Shown piece by piece: positions 12,351 through 24,663 of a stretch of 64,000 nucleotides of DNA. The number at the start of each line of letters is the position of its first letter. Positions within the stretch are counted from its first letter, which is position 1. The DNA lies in contig NC_088778.1 in the NCBI RefSeq assembly GCF_954871325.1, positions 31,508,730 through 31,572,729 of the forward strand, written 5' to 3'. A program made the translations under genes and the position numbers. The notes below the pieces were generated by a model. That model had not been told where the DNA came from, did not search any database, and was given only the letters and a program-made list of their open reading frames with translations. The stretch comes from Gordionus sp. m RMFG-2023 (Eukaryota > Nematomorpha > Gordioida > Chordodea > Parachordodidae).

Positions 12351-13146
12351 AAAAATTAACTAAGATTTTGGGTACTGGATCGGTTCAACATTTGGGTTTT
12401 GATATTTTTTGAGCTACTAATTCCGACAATTTTGATAATTAAGTGTAACTTTGGAATTGTCAATGCATTGCCTTATAGATTTCCAATTTTCACTACGACA
12501 AAGTTCTGTTTCTAGTGTTGTAACTGCCGGGGATCGACTGTGTCTAAGAGAGCTGCCAACCAAAATTAAAAATATATAAACTAATACCATGACACGACAG
12601 TAAATTTTACAACAATGTTATTATTCTATATTGGGGGATAAGATAATTTTGGCATAGTAAGTAATCAAATTAGAGATCTGCAAAGTTAGGCCCGAACGGG
12701 CTTCAAGCTCGGGCCTAATTTTATTTAAAATAATCAGGCCGGGCCGGGCCTAATATTTTTAAAAAAATTTCGGGCTGGGTCGGGTCGGACCTTGGAAATT
12801 TTATTAAATATATCTAAATTTATCAATTTTATATTGAATTTTTTATGTAAATAAAATTTTTTGATTTAATTTATTGAAACTAAACGCTATATAACATATG
12901 TCTTTTATTTTAAGTATTTATAAAAATTAATTTCTATATTTAAATAAATTCGGGCCTGGCCGGGTCGGTAAATTTTTTTAAAATAAATTTCGGGCCGGGC
13001 AAGGCTTGAAAAATTAGGCCCGATGCAGATCACTAAATCAAATACATTAAACATGCGATATTTTTCTGGCTAAAATATTGAGTTATCCGTTTTTAAAAAA
13101 TCGGCTAAAATCGAGCTAAAAATTAACTAAGATTTTGGGTACTGGA
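12284..13146. repeat. 96-bp direct duplication (12284-12379 and 13051-13146)
   Basis: Both copies run from ACATGCGATATTTTTCTGGC to GATTTTGGGTACTGGA, with two base differences that I can see. Each contains the right half of the AACGGCTC MITE plus adjacent non-MITE sequence, so the unit duplicated after that MITE had inserted. A hAT MITE (12671-13035) sits between them. Confidence 0.85.
12671..13035. repeat. hAT-type MITE with perfect 8-bp target duplication
   Basis: Termini TAGAGATCTGCA and TGCAGATCACTA. Both flanks are AATCAAAT (12663-12670 and 13036-13043). Subterminal GGCCCGAACGGGC and CGGGCCGGGC blocks surround an AT-rich centre. It is related to the transposase-bearing element at 24664-27233. 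Confidence 0.93.
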
Positions 13147-16100
13147 AATCAGATTTGAATGCTTGACAAAATTCACTTCTTTGTAATTCCCATATAACAT
13201 TTCTTAAATTTGATGCAGTATGCCTTCCTTTTTTTAAAATTTTTGTGGAAATGATTCAATTAATAATTTTAAAGAGGATAAATAAATTGTTTTCGAAACA
13301 ATTTAATTGGCAAGTAAAAAATTTAATTATTAGGGCCTAGTAGACGCGCCCGACCAGTGTTTTTTTTGTCAAATGGAAATTTGAGAATTTTTGATAACGA
13401 TGGGATTTATAGTCAATTACACAATATCAATGCTGTAAAGTCTTACGATTATAAATAGTTTTACTAAGGAATAATAGCAATAGGTACCTAAAGTTGCTAC
13501 TAAAAAGACTCATTGTTTTGGTTTCGATGACGGTATTTTTTTTATAGTAGGCAATAAGATATTGATATCTACTTAGGCACTTGAAATTATTTTTCTATGT
13601 AGGGGAAGCACTGTTAGGATGGGTTTTTTCCATTCTTATCCAATTCATTTCATGGCAAACGTATGTATGTAAGACAAATTTATTCAGTTTTTTTTCTTTT
13701 TCAAAGATTTTCATTGGAATATTCCTTTCCACCGTTGACAATAATCATGCTTGCAAAAATTTACAGGTTTAAATAGATATATTATATCATATAATTTAGG
13801 GTCTTCTGTTCAAAAGGAGGAAAGATGATTAGATCCGCCAATAATAAAAGTCATATCCATTTTTTTGAAAATTAACAATCGAAGATTGTATACAAGTTTA
13901 ATAAAATTTTGTATTTTACTATTTATCAATATTTATAGCTGATTCAGCACAAAATGCTAAAAACAAATATTTTTTTATATCATAAATATTAATTGTAAAA
14001 TAAAAATTACTAATATAAATATGAATTTAATAAAACGTGTCAAAAATATCTGTATACCTCTCTCGTGTCTAATAATATTTCTTTATGTATTTATTTTGAA
14101 TTATTCTATCCAAATAGCAATCTATCCACATAAGTTTATCAATGTTACCAGAATTTTCTCCAGGTATCATTTTCAACTAGAAATCAATGACATTTTTCGC
14201 CACCAAAATGGTAAAGTGAATTTAATCGTCAACAAAAATTATGACCAGTACAGTAACACTTTGATCGGGTCGGTTATTAATTCATATACTTAAAACTTTC
14301 GCGGGCTTACCCCGACTATCACCAAAATATTGAGACGAGTTGTAAATGCGCTGTTAGTAAGTGCTATGATTTCGCTAGCGATTGTTTATTAGACCCCATC
14401 ATGCCAATCACTTTTAACTTTCACAGAGATATCCTTGCCTTCGTGCACATACAAAAGACCGGTGGAACAGAATTTACCTCCATATTAGCGCATAATGTTC
14501 AAGTGGATCCTGAGTGTTCATGCCAATTAAAAATGATTCAAAATGCTCACGTAAAAAAATGCCTCTGCGAACGCCCAAATAAGAAATCTTCGAAGAATGC
14601 GATAAATAATGAAAGCACATACATTACCGAAGGTTGGCTGTATAGTGGACTCACATATGGTTGGATATATTGCGGAATACACCCCATATATGTTCGCTTG
14701 AGGGACTGTCTTCCCATGGCAATGAAACTTCATAGTTTGTCAACAACCGGCCAAAATTCTTACCAATAATTTATCGCCGAAGACGATATTAAAATAGATT
14801 CTAAAATATTCTATCCAAAAAAGGGATACGAAAGAAAATTATCCCATGATCCAATGTAAGTTAGATTCTTCTTTTATTTCTAAACTAATTCCATTTATTT
14901 AATTGAATATTATTAAATTTATTAGCGGTTTTTCAAATGGACTCGCATTTTAGATTTTTATGATTGTATCAGGGTCGTTTAGCTAAAAATTAAATAAATA
15001 ATTGAAATGCAAGGGTTAGGGCCACAATTTTTTTTGATTATTTTTTTGGCAGGCGCTCAAAGTTATACTATATTTGGTCATTTTTGAAATGGTTGGTGAA
15101 TAAACAATTTTTTTTTAAAAAACGCTAAAATAACAATTCATAATTTAAAAAGGTCATAGGCAGTGTCCGCCTGCTATTTATAGCCAAAAAAGCAATTAAA
15201 AGTTTTTTAAAAAAAAACAAAAACAAAACGAGAATAAAATACAAAAAATAGCAATGCGACCAAATACTTAAAACCAAAATAAGGTACCCCAAAGATCAAA
15301 TAGATTGAGGGATAAAACTGTTTTCTTTAATTTATAAGATTCGGGGATGAACCTGTTAATTACCAACAATTGTAATTGCCTTTGTTAAGTAGCGTAGAGG
15401 GTCCACGCAAACGGGGAAGCGAGCGGGACATTAAATTTTGGTTTCTTGCGCGTTAAATTTTTATTTCATCTTTTTTTTGTTAATTTCGATTGGATTGGTT
15501 CTTGCAGCGTCTACATGTCAGGATTTTTATTGGATGTAACTCTACCCCCCCCCCTCCTAAAAAATTCCACCGCATTGATGTATTTTTTTTATTTACTTAA
15601 ATTATTTTATCTCTCTATAACCAACTATCAAAATTTTGTGAATATAAAGGAGTTATTTTTTAGATAATGAATTCAATTTTTTTTAAAAAAATCCCTCATT
15701 TACAATAAATAAATTATTATAGTATTATGAGTTTACTGAGATTGTCTAACCCTTTTTAAATTATAAAAAAGGATGGCAGAAAGTTTTATTTTGGAAAAAT
15801 AATGTCTATGATTGTTTGCAATATATAGATTTGATAGATGATCAGCAATATCGTTGTATTATAATAGATCTATAATGAAAGTATTAATTTTTTTATACAG
15901 CAATATGTTTTGCCCTATTTTCATCTAAAAATTTAATAGATAACCCCCCCCCCCCTAATAATTTTATCCTACCTCCATTAAAGAAGTCTACCCCTTACCC
16001 CTCCCCCCTCTCAAGAAAAATTGGATAAAAGCTGATCCTACCCCCCCCCCCCTACCACTTCAAGTAGACGCTGGGTTTATTGATTAAACTGTTGAAATTT

Positions 16101-17469
16101 TTTTCTCTTCCCGGAAGTCGCTAATAATCTTTGCATTCCAGATAAATTGTAAAAAAACAACCAAGCTATTTATAGAAATATATATATATATGTATATTAA
16201 TAAAACAAGAGCAGACATTTTGTGACTATGCTGAGGGAACCTTTGAAAAGATACGTAAGTGAATACGACCACATTTCCACAAAATCAGATTGGCCAAAAC
16301 AATTTATAATGTGCCAGGAGGAAACGTTGATTTTTCGACCTACCTGCTTTGATCACCTTTAAAATTTGTCGATGTTGACATTGGAAGAATTCGTATTTTG
16401 CCAAAATCAATGGGAGAACAACCGCATGACAAGACATTTAGCCGATATGTCAATTATAGAATGTGACAAAAGGTGAGGAGTTGACTAATATTTTATTTTT
16501 TTTAAACTGTTATGCTATAACCTACAATCACAACATTATATATTATGGACACCATAGTTTTAAAACTAGAATTACTGATGAAAATCGTTCCATTAATAAG
16601 TTTTTCTTAGAATGAATTTCTTTTTTTTCCATTTTTATAGTAGATATTATATATAATAGTTTTAATAAATAAATCAAATTTTATCAAAAATTATTAATTT
16701 ATTAAAATTTTAGAAATTAAGAAAATTTGATAAATATTAGTAAAGTTTATAAAGTAAAGAAAATTTTGACGAAACAAAAAGTAAGTAAGATTAATTTAGA
16801 ATTTTTTAAGGAAATAGGCAGTTTTATTAAACTTAATGGGAAAGTATTTAACCCTTCAATACACCGATGTGGTATATGAGACCCCAGGCTTGCTAGAATT
16901 GATATTACATAAAAACGGTTTATTATTATGATCTCGAATTTTCAGTAGCTTCATCAATATAAAAATCATTTGGTATATATTTCAAAATTTACAATACTTT
17001 CAAAAAAAATTAATGGAAGATTTTGGACATGTTTCATAATTATATATATTCACAAAAATTTATAAATTTTGAGGTTTTTTAAAATAATTTAGGTCATTCT
17101 TAGCTCTAATTTTATGTTTTAAGATAATTATTTTTATTTTCTGTTAGTTGGATCTTAAAATTATAAAAGGTAATATTCTTAATATATAAATTTATTATAA
17201 ATATGAACAATTTTTGAGTTTAGGAGTTAAAATTTTTAGGTGATTTTCCCCCCCATAAACAATCTAAATTATGAAAATTTCCACGAGAAAAATATTTTGC
17301 GGTCAACGAATTAGCCTAAAACTTATAGACTAAAAAAATATTTAAATTTCGTTAAATAAATGAAATCATTTTAATTATTAACCTAACCAAACTTATAATT
17401 TTTGATATGAAAAATCCTACCATTTGCCATTTTTTCCAGGGTGGTCCAACGTACCGCTTTGTAATAACT

Positions 17470-17850
17470 GGTTAATGATGCTTACTACCAAGTGAATGAA
17501 TGGAAATATTCTAAATACCAACCTAATTTGCTAAATACCAACCAAAATTTATTAAAATGAAATAAGACCCTTATTTAACGGAATCACATGGTCGAGTCCA
17601 GCCTTCTATATATCATCCCCCCAAGGATGGAATCACCAAGTTAGATTAAGAATAAAAACATGACCATTCCCGGGATTCGAACCAGCGACCATGGGATCAG
17701 TAAGTGAAGCTCTTGCCTTGCCTACTAGGCAATAGAGTCTTTATAAAAATCACGATTTTTCAAATATATATTATAAATATATTTGGTAGTGCCTATCCAA
17801 ATGAAAAATAAACAAAATTCAAATTTGATAGGTAGTAAGCATCATTAACC
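17470..17850. repeat. DNA-transposon MITE with 20-bp inverted ends and 8-bp target duplication
   Basis: It starts GGTTAATGATGCTTACTACC and ends with its exact reverse complement. TAATAACT flanks both sides (17462-17469 and 17851-17858). An 8-base duplication fits hAT. A tRNA-derived SINE occupies its middle. It lies in intron 2 of the sulfotransferase pseudogene. Confidence 0.93.
17565..17748 (-). repeat. tRNA-derived SINE inside the MITE
   Basis: On the minus strand there is an A-box-like TTGCCTAGTAGG followed, at the usual distance, by a perfect B box GGTTCGAATCC and CCCGGG. A non-tRNA body follows (TGGTGATTCCATCC) and then an AT-rich tail. The 5' and 3' halves do not pair into an acceptor stem, so it is a SINE head, not a tRNA gene. 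Confidence 0.75.
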
Positions 17851-19720
17851 TAATAACTGCGGGCCGCCATGACCATAAGATACGAGATTATGCTATACAT
17901 TATCTCATAATAATTATTAACAATAAGATAATATATATTTCTTAAATTTAAAAAAAAAAATACATTATCCTCAGTTTATCAATCGGACAAAAGAATCATC
18001 TGATGCTGGAGAGCGCTAAAATAAATTTGAAACTCCCGAACGTTTGGCATCACGGAATATATTCCACAAACCATCTATTTATTCGAGAAAATGTTGGGAA
18101 TACATTTTAAGGATAAAGAGGGTTTGAAAAACAAGATGGGAGAATCTATGAAATGGTTCAACGGTTTGAGCGAAGATACGCTAGTGAAAACGGTGTAGAA
18201 TAATCAGTTGGATATAGAACTTTATGATTTTGCGTTGAAATTGTTTCGCTATAGGCTTAAAAAATTTGGATATCATGATGAATTTATATGAGAAGCAATA
18301 AAAATATTTTTTTAATAATCTTACCATAGTTAAAGAGTATATGAATGCTTATTATTATGTAATTATGTTTAAAAAATAATTTAGATATATTTTGGGGAGA
18401 TAACCTTATCATGTTTATCGGTATTTTTTTTATAGCATTATCATAAGGCAATTAATTTTATTTGTTGGTGATAATTAATCTTGTTAAAGTAGCATATCAC
18501 GTTTTTTTCAATAGAGCGGTAACTTTAGCGCCCTACTATTTTAAAATAAATAGCAAAAGAGGTAGTTCGTTACTAATAATTTTATATAATGAAATACACA
18601 TAAAAATTATTAAATTATATTTAAATTTAATTCCAAAAATCATAATCATTTTATTTTATTTTATCTGTGTTTATAAATCTAGTTTTCAAAATATTTTTTA
18701 AATTAAAAATGTCGACGATTGAAAATAATTTTGGTACTGGAAAAATAATGATATTATGGAATTTCCTTTTCCTGAATTCGTAAAATATTTTAATAGATAA
18801 AAAAAAATTAACAATAGGGTATAAATTTCATTATTTTCCGGAAGGTTTTATCGTCAAACAATACTAGTAGTTTCAACGAGGAAACATTTAAAAGTAATAT
18901 TATCAAAGAAATTTTATCAATATGTGTAGCCCAACCTTAATCTTTAAAATAAAATTATAATCAATGCTGTATAATAGTTTTTGTGGTAGATAAGTTTTAT
19001 GTATAAGTGGATTTTCTGGATGGTACGTTTTAACTGACCATAACATATTATTCAAGAATTATATTTTAATAAAAAATTTATATTAAATTAAAATTTCATC
19101 ATCAGGCTCATCTATTCAATGATAATATTATATAACTTATTATCTGGTGGATGTTAAACATGCCTTAAAATTAAACACTCATCTATTTATAAATTATATT
19201 AAAATAAGCTAAATAATATTTATTACAATCCTTCAACATTTTAACCAATTTTGAGAGAAATTAATTCAATAGATAAAAAAAATGGTGGCCTGGTAAGTCA
19301 GCACTTATCTCCTATTACTATTATAATTTTAGACTGAATCTAAGACACCTACCATGAGTGATTTTATTGAAATAAATAATAATAATATTGAAAATACTTA
19401 ATTTTTTTAAATCTAAAAATGATAAAATAAGTATTTTTGATGATTTATTTTATATAAAAAAAATATGTTACAATAAAATATAATACTGCATAGCCCTCAA
19501 GTGATAATGTTGAACGATTATTAAGTTATAGATTATACTTTCTGATTGACGTTACAGATGCGATGGCAGTATGGTGTTATTATTATTGAGAGGCAATAAA
19601 AATAAAAAATGATATATATATATATATATATATTTGAAATTTAAATTTTTATTTGTAGAAATAGAGTTAACTAAAAAGAATTATAAGAAAATTAAAAAGT
19701 AACGTTAAAAATAGCTTAGC

Positions 19721-19820
19721 GTGCTACTTTTTTTGAAATAAATAGCGATAGCAGTGCGCTACTTTTAAAACTTTTTGAAATAAATAACGATAGCAATAGT
19801 GCGCTACTTTTAAAAGTAGC
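19721..19820. repeat. Short tandem units ending in an 18-bp palindrome
   Basis: About two and a half units of GTGCGCTACTTTT plus TTTTTGAAATAAATARCGAT plus AGCA occur head to tail, followed by the perfect palindrome GCTACTTTTAAAAGTAGC (19803-19820). GCGCTACTTTTTGAAAGTA recurs at about 38347, so this is part of a dispersed element. Confidence 0.65.
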
Positions 19821-20877
19821 TTTTAGCAGCACTGGTGATTTTCAACTTGTTGTTTACTAAATAATAAGGCGCAAGCGTAAATAAATTAACTTATATGGTA
19901 TAATGCAATCTTTTCATAATTTCTTTGATAATCACTTATATTTTCATAAAAAATAAATGTAATTGTATTAGATGATTATGGAATAAATTTTTACGAAAAC
20001 AACGATCTAAGAGTGTGCCCAAAGTTAAAATTTTAGTTTAAAATGAATTATTATATTATTTACGAAATCGAGTTTTCTTTTGAGGAAAACATTTTATTTT
20101 TAAAAAATATTTGATTTTAAACGCACCTCAAATATTAAAAGATATAAGACATAAACTATAATTGTAATAATTGTTTTTTTAAATTATATTTTTAATTCAA
20201 TAGTTCATTTATTCTATTTTAAAATAAAGTATTTATTAAAATATCTAAAAAAACTAATTAAATTAAAATGAAATATTATTAGGGTATATATAACTCTAGA
20301 GAAGAGTAAATGCTTAAAAAATTTTTTATTTCTTTTAGAGAAATAGAGAATTTAAAAAATTTTTAAACTTAGATTTTAATTCTGATATATAAAATGGTTC
20401 GGATAGAGTATAGCGATACTTTAAAAACTTTGAAAATTTTAGAATATATGATAAATTTATTTAAATTACAGATCATCAAACATAAAATTTATTTTACAAA
20501 GTTAAATTTGCCTGACTGCTCGTCTTTCAAAAAGTTTACAAATAACAGTTATAGGTTAGCATTAAGTAAATTTAATCCAGATGGTTGTTAAAAATATCAT
20601 TCTTTCATAATTTTAAATTTTTAAAATATCGATTTTTGACGAGTTATTATGATTATTAAAATGATATACTTTAAAACTTTAGTTTCTAATAAAATATTAA
20701 ATTCGAGAATATAAGGTTAGAAATTGTTTGTTAATAAATGATAATTTTAGTAAAGATATATTTATAGCAGTATAGTATATTTTTTTCAAATTCATTTAAG
20801 CTTAAATTAATTTTAAAAAATTTTGTATTTTAATATTATATTATAGGAACTCTTTTTCTAAATATTGTAATGATTAG

Positions 20878-21240
20878 TATAGGCATATCCAAGATTTTGC
20901 TAAATAAGGTTGGCACTATTAGATAAATGATTTCCTAATAAATTTGGAGATCCACTTAATGTGGGCCTTTTGGCTATATAGATTTTTAAAAAATATTTTT
21001 AGGTTTTCACTTATTTTAATAAAACCCTTTTAAAAAAAATTTTTTATTTATAGTTATTTTAAAAAGTTATTAACTTTTAATAATTTTTCTTTTAAATTCT
21101 TCTTTATAATGATATATTATATACATTTTTTGGTAGGAGTGGGGGGTTGGTTGTAGGGAAGAAATTTTATTAGATTAAAATGATATTTATGAGAACATGC
21201 AAATTTGTAATGGGGGCTGGCTATGTGCATTATTAATAAA
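20878..21240. repeat. Dispersed repeat, copy 1
   Basis: It aligns in the same orientation with 27563-27898: both start TATAGGC(A/G)CATCCA.GATTTTGCTAA, then share CCTTTTGGCT, ATTAACTTTTA and TAATTTTTCTTT, and end in a G-rich stretch. The family is not identified. Confidence 0.6.
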
Positions 21241-22176
21241 AGTAAAATCGCTCTATTTTTTAAATTGGGCCAAGACTTTTTTAAAAAATTTTACTTCCTG
21301 GGAGCATTTAAGTAAAAGCTTGTTTCTTTTATGAACAAATAACTTCATCCTACTAAATAAATGTGGATTCATATTTTTTTATCCCCAATAATTGTACCCA
21401 ATTTGTTGGACATGAGACAACCCAAACTTAGCTATATTTTAAATGAAATTTTAATTTATAATGTATAAAATAAATAGGTATAGGAAAATTCTCCTTACAA
21501 ATTTCAAAGATATAATAAAAAAGTTGATACTTACTCAAAAAAGAAAATATAAGATGTAATAAAAATTAATTATGATATAAATTTGTTATAAAATTCCATG
21601 TAAAACAAATTTTAAGAGATAATATGGTAGCAGTAATTGATACTCCCACATCTGGAGAGATAGAAGAGAAAAGGCAAGCTAACAAATACAATGGAAATTT
21701 TCACTTCACTTTGATTAATAAAAATATTAAAATATGAAGCCCTTAAATTTATATATACCTTACTTACCATTATCAATAATTTATCAGTCCAAAACTGTAG
21801 TGTTCCACTTGACATTATTGGAGTGAATTTTAATTTATAATGATTAATTAACAAAAATATATAAATTTAAACTAAAATTAAAAATATGAAATATCAATTT
21901 TATTCTATTATCATAATTTTTGCTGCCTATGGATTATGTTTTTTATTATTTTATAATGGCTGTGATTATTTTGGGCATTATTTTTATTACAAAAGAATTA
22001 ATACTTTGGGTAGTAAATAAATCAAAATTGGCAGTATTTTTATTATCAATAAATAAATAATTTGAGCAATATTTATAAAAATTAATAAGTTGAATTGTAA
22101 TTAAAATTAGTCAGTATTTATTTGAAGATTGTTTAATATTTATGCAAATATCTTTTAATTATAGATCAGTATCAAA

Positions 22177-22554
22177 TATATTATATGAAATTGCAAATTT
22201 AAAAAGTTAGTAAATAAAAGTGTGAGATGCATTATAGAATTTCAATTTTTATTATATTTTGTTTCATTAAGCAAATCTATAAAATTGAAAATAATTTTAA
22301 AATGTTAATATCTAAGTATATTAAAATACATATTACGGTACAACATTAGCCTTTTTAAATATTTGTACAAATATCTATCTTCTATTAAGGTATATTATAT
22401 GAAATATCAAAAAAATTAGTGAAGAAAATAAAATAATAAAAATGAGATCCATTATGGAATTGCAGTTTGTATTGCACATTATGTCATTGAGCAACTCAAA
22501 AAAAAATTTATATAATATTTAGATATTAATAAAACTTATATATTACTGTACAAC
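22177..22554. repeat. Degenerate tandem duplication (22177-22344 and 22391-22554)
   Basis: Both units run from TATATTATATGAAAT through GAGATGCATTAT or GAGATCCATTAT, TGTTTCATT or TGTCATTG, to a shared GGTACAAC or TGTACAAC end. They are old, clearly diverged copies. Confidence 0.65.
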
Positions 22555-24663
22555 AAGAGACTAAAGGGAGCATCTTCAGAAATTGGTATTAATGATTTTT
22601 GAGTTTTGAGTAAGCCATTCTTTCAATTTGCCTAAACTTAAAAATTGTAAATTTTCCATAATCATTTTAGGTTTGAGGCCCAATTTAAATAATGTTTCTA
22701 GCCCTAATCTTACATCACTAGTCATTTTGAGAATTTTAGTTTCAATAAGTTCATGAGCATGATAGTGAGATATTTATAATGTTACAATATCATCATTAGA
22801 ATTATATAAAAAAAATTCCTGCAGCACATTGTTTTCCTCTTTTCTAACTAAATTACTTCTAAAATAATCTTACCCTCATCTGTATCATTTGTTTATGATT
22901 GCCCCCCCCCCCAGGAATTACTATTTAATTGTTGGACTTTCGATATTTTAAAGATTTTTTCCTTAACCCATATATGCTTGATTTTTTAATTACTCATCCA
23001 TCCATACTATTACTGGATTGTGTTCTTCGCATTAATCAAATGAATCTGAACAATATTCATCAATTGATTTCATTACAGTTGAGGTTACTTATATCCATTT
23101 TCAAAGTTAATATTCAAAAATTAAAACTTCTCATGTATATATATATATATAAAGTGGAAAATTATTTATTAACTTACCTAAATTAAATACTTAAATTTTA
23201 AAACTGTCTATTTTAAAAACTTTCTAAAATAGAAATGAAAATTAATTATTCACTGCCCAAAAATTTTAAAATACATACCAAATATTTTTTCTACCGACTA
23301 TTTTGATTAATTTTACTTCCCATTTCTCATCTAAACCCCAATAATTCATCGTCTTTTATAATTACCTGATATTTTTTTTAAATTTAATAAAAAATGTTAG
23401 CAAAAATTATCAATTAAATATTGAAATAATTGTTTAATTGAGTTAAATTATTATTTCTATGAATAAATGAATTAACTTAAGGATTGCGTGTCTTGTTATA
23501 TATTTAGATCGAATTTTTACAAATTTGATTTTTTCATTTATTAGATTTAGGCCAAAGATACATTATTGTCTATAAATATAAAAAATATATTTATTTTATT
23601 TTAATTAAAAATTATTCTTCATATTATTACAATAATTTATAATCCGAGATCAGTTAGTTTGTGATTTAGAATCAGAGCCTTAAGAAAGTTCTGAATTTGT
23701 GCCTATTTTTTAATAAAAATGAATGTGAGAGAGGCATTAGGCTGTGTCCTAAACCTGGTTTAAAAATTCGCAAAAATAAAAAAAAAACTTTGATAATTCT
23801 TATGTTAAAATTTCGAAATTTTCAACGTTTTTATTTTTATATTAAAAATAGCTTATTTCGTTAAAGTTTCGAAAGTTTACTAAATATATTTTTGATATTT
23901 AGGGCTCAACCTTAAATAAAAATAATTAATATCATGAATTTTTAAAAAATATCAGTTCTTCAATTTTAGATATGAATAAATTATTTTGAATGAATTCAGG
24001 TCGTACTAATTAAAACCTCAAGAACCATTATATATTTATGTTCTCTCTCTCCGGTTTTCGTTAATGGTTCTTACCGCTTTTTACGGTTCCGCTTATTTAA
24101 AGGGTTTGATCTTCTATTATAATAAAAATCAGAGATATGCAGGCCCGGCCCGGCCCTGCCCTAAATTTATATTTAGAAATGAGAAACAATAAATTTATAT
24201 ATATAGAATAAAAATCAAATAAATTTATGTTACAGCTATGTCTTTGAGTTGAATTATAATCAGGCTTGGGGAGCAGTTATTTATTCTGTTTTCTATTTAA
24301 TCATTTGTCTCAAAATGCCCAAACCAAACGATTTTCAAAATGCCCAAACCAAACGATTTTCAAAATACCCATAACCATTTTTATTTTTTCAATAAAATTA
24401 TAGTGGTATTCGATTAAACAATATATGGGTTGGATGAAGTGTAAAATATTTTATGATGGAAATTTTTTTTTAAAATACCCGAGCCGGGCCGTATATTTTA
24501 AAACCAATTAGTTTAAATCGCTATTACTAGTTATAAAAATATAAAAATAAATATAATATATTTTTTTAAAAATCCGGGCCGGGCCTGTAAATATAAATGC
24601 CGGGCCGGGTCGGGTCGAAATCTTTTTAAAAAAATACGCGGATCGCACCGTGCTAATGGTACC

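Larger units (their letters stand above)
10527..14020. other. Gene-free interval with MITEs and duplications
   Basis: No exon of the KY gene or of the next gene was recognised here. The interval holds the MITEs at 11455-11653, 12139-12350 and 12671-13035 and two pairs of direct repeats, listed separately. The final KY exon(s) may be hidden in it. Confidence 0.5.
14021..18291 (+). pseudogene. Broken heparan-sulfate 6-O-sulfotransferase gene (three exons)
   Basis: Exon 1 (14021-14855) starts with a signal-anchor segment (CLIIFLYVFILNYSIQIAI) and has the PAPS 5'-phosphosulfate-binding motif FVHIQKTGGTEF (about 14440-14475), then the Cys-rich CSCQ..CLCERP and the GW..CGIHPIY segment of 6-O-sulfotransferases. 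Exon 2 (16212-16472) has the 3'-phosphate-binding strand MLREPLKRYVSEYDH and LTLEEFVFC. Exon 3 (17975-18291) has LMLESAKINL, FGITEYIPQTIYLFE and IELYDFALKLF. Splice sites and phases still fit. The frame is broken by a shift within 14281-14292, TAA at 14767-14769, TAA at 16360-16362, a shift near 18040-18050 and TAG at 18196-18198. The live enzyme would sulfate glucosamine C6 of heparan sulfate in the Golgi. Because introns are present, this is a decayed gene or duplicate, not a retrocopy. Confidence 0.85.
18292..24129. other. AT-rich gene-free interval
   Basis: I see no gene in these 5.8 kb. The open frames are short, AT-driven and match no family I know. Structured parts are the repeat near 19721-19820, a dispersed repeat at 20878-21240 and a degenerate tandem pair at 22177-22554. 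A TA microsatellite lies at about 19611-19633. Confidence 0.6.

Noticed and set aside
13581-13772. 63-residue frame as the missing last KY exon
   Set aside because: No resemblance to the KY C-terminus, and no acceptor in the required phase that I could support.
17660-17745. Possible tRNA gene on the minus strand
   Set aside because: A and B boxes are present, but no acceptor stem can be formed and a SINE body follows.
14767-18198. Stop codons in the sulfotransferase as recoded sense codons
   Set aside because: Two frame shifts also break it, and Rab3, peroxidase, KY and SLC5 exons contain no in-frame TAA or TAG, so a changed genetic code does not explain it.
20394-20591. 65-residue plus-strand frame as a small gene
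   Set aside because: AT-driven composition, no motif, no splice or promoter context, no relation to neighbours.
22929-23186. 85-residue hydrophobic frame as a membrane protein
   Set aside because: Leu/Ile/Tyr content follows from AT-richness and a TA repeat near its end; no family match.
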